This document shows, one piece after another, positions 61,403-64,000 of a stretch of DNA of 64,000 bases (positions are counted from its first letter, which is position 1; every line of letters begins with the position of its first letter). The notes beneath the pieces were generated by a model, which saw nothing but the letters and a program-made list of their open reading frames with translations, did no database searches and had not been told where the DNA came from. The translations under genes were made by a program, and so were the position numbers. The DNA comes from Cannabis sativa. Lineage: Eukaryota; Streptophyta; Magnoliopsida; Rosales; Cannabaceae. The stretch is from contig NC_083603.1 in the NCBI RefSeq assembly GCF_029168945.1, positions 16,182,001-16,246,000 on the forward strand, in the 5' to 3' direction.

Positions 61403-63241
61403 GGGGTTTCTGGAGGTTATTTTTCGATTTTCTTTCAGTTCTTGACTTGTGCTAGGTGTTCTTAGGCCTACTATGAAGTTTGATAATTTTCTTGCAATTA
61501 TTTGATTTATTATGAATTATTAGGTTTGTTTATTAAATTAAATATGAAAAATACTTAGATTACTCAGAAAAATCTAAATATATTTAATATGATTAGTTAT
61601 GAGATATAAACTATTGAAAAATTGGTAGATTCGAATTTCGGTTAATTTTGTATTTTTCATGAATTATTTGTGTTATTTATTAAATTAATTATGAAAAATA
61701 CTTAGGGTGCTCAAAAAAATCTAGATTTATTTTATATGATGGACTATGATATATAAACGGTTATAAAATTGGTAGATTGAATTTTCAGGCGATTATGTAT
61801 TTTTCATGAATTATTGATGTTATTTCTTATTTTAATTATGAAAAATACCTAGGTTCCTTAGAAAATTCAAAGAAAATTATTTATGACCTATTACAGATTA
61901 TAAAGTGTATTAGAAGAGTTAGATTCGGTTTTTAATCAATTTTGGTATTTTTCATGAATTTACTTAATTAATGCTTAAGTTAATTATGAAAAATAGATAA
62001 GTGTTGTTAAAATAGTAAAATGTATTTTTGTAATACCATTTACTGCCTATGATATCAAATGGAATAGGTTTTATTATTTATTGGTTGCTGTAGGTATTTA
62101 TTATAATTATTGGTGATTAATTAACTATTTATTTGGACTTTAATAAGAATAAATAGTATTTTAGTAAATTTTACGTAAAAATGTGTTGTATGAATTCATG
62201 TTTTACGTTAAGAATGTTTGTTTGAGTCCATGCAATATGTTTGGGTGAATCAAAATAATAAATGCTTATGTATGGTGTGTCATGCAAGTGAAATGGACCT
62301 ATGTGTTACGTATTTTTACGTAAGTTTCTGTAGGAGTTTAGAGATTCATACTTGAATGTATTTTGAGAGTATTGTTGTGTTAATGAATGTCTAGGATCTT
62401 GTTCTCAACAAGGAAATTCGTTGAGGTGCTCGAGGTAGCAAGTGTGGTCTTAGCAACTGAGGTAAGAAGAGTGGACATCTGTGCACAGGGTGTATGTTAT
62501 GCATACAACTTGGGTTGGTTTGCTATTTAATTTGATTGTGTTATGATTTCCTTATATTTTGTGAGCATCGTTAGCATGAGAATAATATTAGGGTCTTGCT
62601 GCTTGTGTGAGCATAACACTTGCAGGTTATAACATTATCATGGGTGAGTACAACTTATGGTAATTAATTGCCCTGTTGGATGCCAAGTGTGAGAATAACA
62701 CAAGGCAGGGTAGGTTACCTCATGTCTGATCAACATGAGAGAATAGTTGATTATCGTATGTGAGTATAATGTGCGGTATGAGACTTGATGTGTGCATGTG
62801 AGAACAACATGCGTTGTGGATATATTTATGGAATGTGAATTACTGTTGATTAATATAAAAGAGCAAATTATGTCAAGTAACTAGTTAGGAGGGTTATGTC
62901 CTACATAGCTCTTCTTACTGGGCGTTAGCTCACGGGTACTCTGTGTGCAGGTAAGGGTAAGGCTAAGCAGTGAGAATGAAGAGCTCGAGGCGTGGACCGC
63001 ATGTTAGGGGGCTGGCACAGTATTTTGCTTTTAATGTTTTTAACTGCTAAACATTTTGGAACTATTATTTTGACTTAACTAGTTCTTATTTAAGTTTACA
63101 GTACTAAAAATATTTTGTTTTAAACAATGAGATCTCATGCTTGGATATTTATCATTAAAGCAGTATTTGATTGTCTTTATCTTATTAAATTGTTTTATAT
63201 GGACTATCCTATGTGACATCTCGGGAAATCGGGGTGTTACA
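61403..63241. mobile_element. LTR-like repeat, copy 2, between two inverted LTR pieces
   Basis: Shares 62,393-63,213 with copy 1 at 16.5-17.5 kb. It ends ggggtgttaca; reverse-complemented it starts TGTAACACCCC, a common plant LTR start. The 5-mer gttca flanks it (61398-61402 and 63242-63246), consistent with a target duplication, but the other end (ggggtttctgg) lacks the usual TG/CA. No coding content. Likely a solo LTR or truncated gypsy element. Confidence 0.6.
61500..61990. repeat. ~145-bp tandem units inside the copy-2 repeat
   Basis: Three and a half units, each with gaattatt...gttattt, attatgaaaaatacttag, a variable part, then aaattggtagattgaatttt and tatttttcatgaatta. Units start near 61,514, 61,668, 61,810 and 61,960. 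Confidence 0.75.
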
Positions 63242-64000
63242 GTTCACATGATTTATTTCATGATTATATGTACATAATGTATGAATTCATCTGAAACCCA
63301 TTTCACATACTTGATCCTGTTTATTGTGCTGTCAACACTTTGGAAAGTAAACATGACTATGTGAATAAAGTTTCCTAGATTTATCAGACACAGGGTTTTA
63401 CTGATATGATAATCTAAAATAGAGTTTACTTGCATTTGGAGAAATGCTATGTTCTTTCCAGAGCATTGGTTAAAGTAAAGCTCAGGTTTGATGCATGGAG
63501 TATGCATTGGAAGGGACCGATATTGAACTTTGACTTAGATTTATTAAACTTACCGTAATATCTATTCAAGTCAATATCGCCTAGTTGATCCTAGATCAAA
63601 TGATCTTAATCTTGTTATGATTAGGCTCAATCTCAAGAGGTTATTCGTGTTCTTTGATTTGTTAGTTAAGCCTACTTTTGGGTCAGGGTGATACGTACAT
63701 TTTGGGAACACGGTAATGCAATTGAGTGGGAGGGCTAACATAAACATGGAATCTATAACTTCTATCTGGCGAATAGTAAGTAAAGGATGATCTCCTTCGA
63801 GCTTGACCAAACGAAAATAAATGGTGGATTACTCGTTTCACATAAGCTGAAATATCATTTATATGGGGTTAAGTGTTTTAAGGATAAAATACATTGTAGG
63901 CTGTAACGGTAATCTAATCTCGTTACAATGTAGATCATTCATATAGAGTATCATTGATCAAATTAGGATTATAACAATGGATAACTAATGATGTGTCTAT
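63242..64000 (+). repeat. Truncated LTR of the E1/E2 kind, forward orientation
   Basis: Matches the reverse complement of 42,1xx-43,095 (E2 3' LTR) with moderate divergence, so it begins about 90 bp into the LTR and runs out of the window. It faces the E2 LTR at 61.4 kb head to head. The 79-residue minus-strand frame here is the same LTR shadow as elsewhere. Confidence 0.85.

Noticed and set aside
1..64000. Transfer RNA, ribosomal RNA, organellar insertion or viral genes
   Set aside because: No tRNA-like clover-leaf boxes, rRNA blocks, plastid or mitochondrial genes, or pararetrovirus domains were recognised; the primer sites are only tRNA-complementary stretches.

Overview
This is nuclear DNA of a flowering plant, almost certainly a eudicot. 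The evidence is long AT-rich introns with GT-AG borders, a gene whose translation matches the plant HEAT-repeat protein SHOOT GRAVITROPISM 6, and nested LTR retrotransposons of the plant copia, Athila and Tat lineages. A member of Rosales (for example Cannabaceae) is a guess only. I see no bacterial, organellar or CRISPR content.

Layout. 1-12.1 kb: minus strand, the first 22 coding exons of an SGR6-like gene, running off the left edge. A 4.9-kb Ty1/copia element with very short LTRs sits in intron 11 in the opposite orientation, with a perfect 5-bp target-site duplication. 12.4-17.5 kb: a LINE 3' end, a 1.87-kb non-autonomous hAT element with an 8-bp duplication, and LTR-derived repeats. 17.5-36 kb: a decayed Tat-lineage Ty3/gypsy element whose pol is split by a 10.7-kb Athila-type element (17,884-28,586, duplication ctcct). 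Downstream of the Tat integrase lies an antisense gene, apparently spliced, with a second hAT element in its intron. Then comes a large imperfect inverted repeat.

36.8-39.0 kb: minus strand, a complete six-exon gene for a 220-residue basic, probably nuclear protein that I cannot name. 39.3-41.8 kb: a LINE 3' end and a Tat LTR plus gag start.

41.8-61.4 kb: a copia-type element in reverse orientation (E2) whose interior is split by a related element in forward orientation (E1, 46,565-56,762, duplication aaaat). Both have ~1.9-kb LTRs and a multi-kilobase AT-rich leader before gag. Both have wrecked pol, yet the LTR pairs are about 99% alike by eye. 61.4-64 kb: another LTR-like repeat, then a truncated LTR of the E1/E2 kind.

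How it fits together. Only the two minus-strand host genes look functional; every SGR6 and small-gene exon joins in frame. The mobile elements are recent but coding-dead, which implies movement by proteins supplied in trans. The most unusual signals are the spliced-looking antisense gene in the Tat element, the coding-dead elements with near-identical LTRs, the repeated leader motifs of E1/E2, and the GGTTCTATAAC-rich inverted repeat. I found no clear new enzymatic or defence system.
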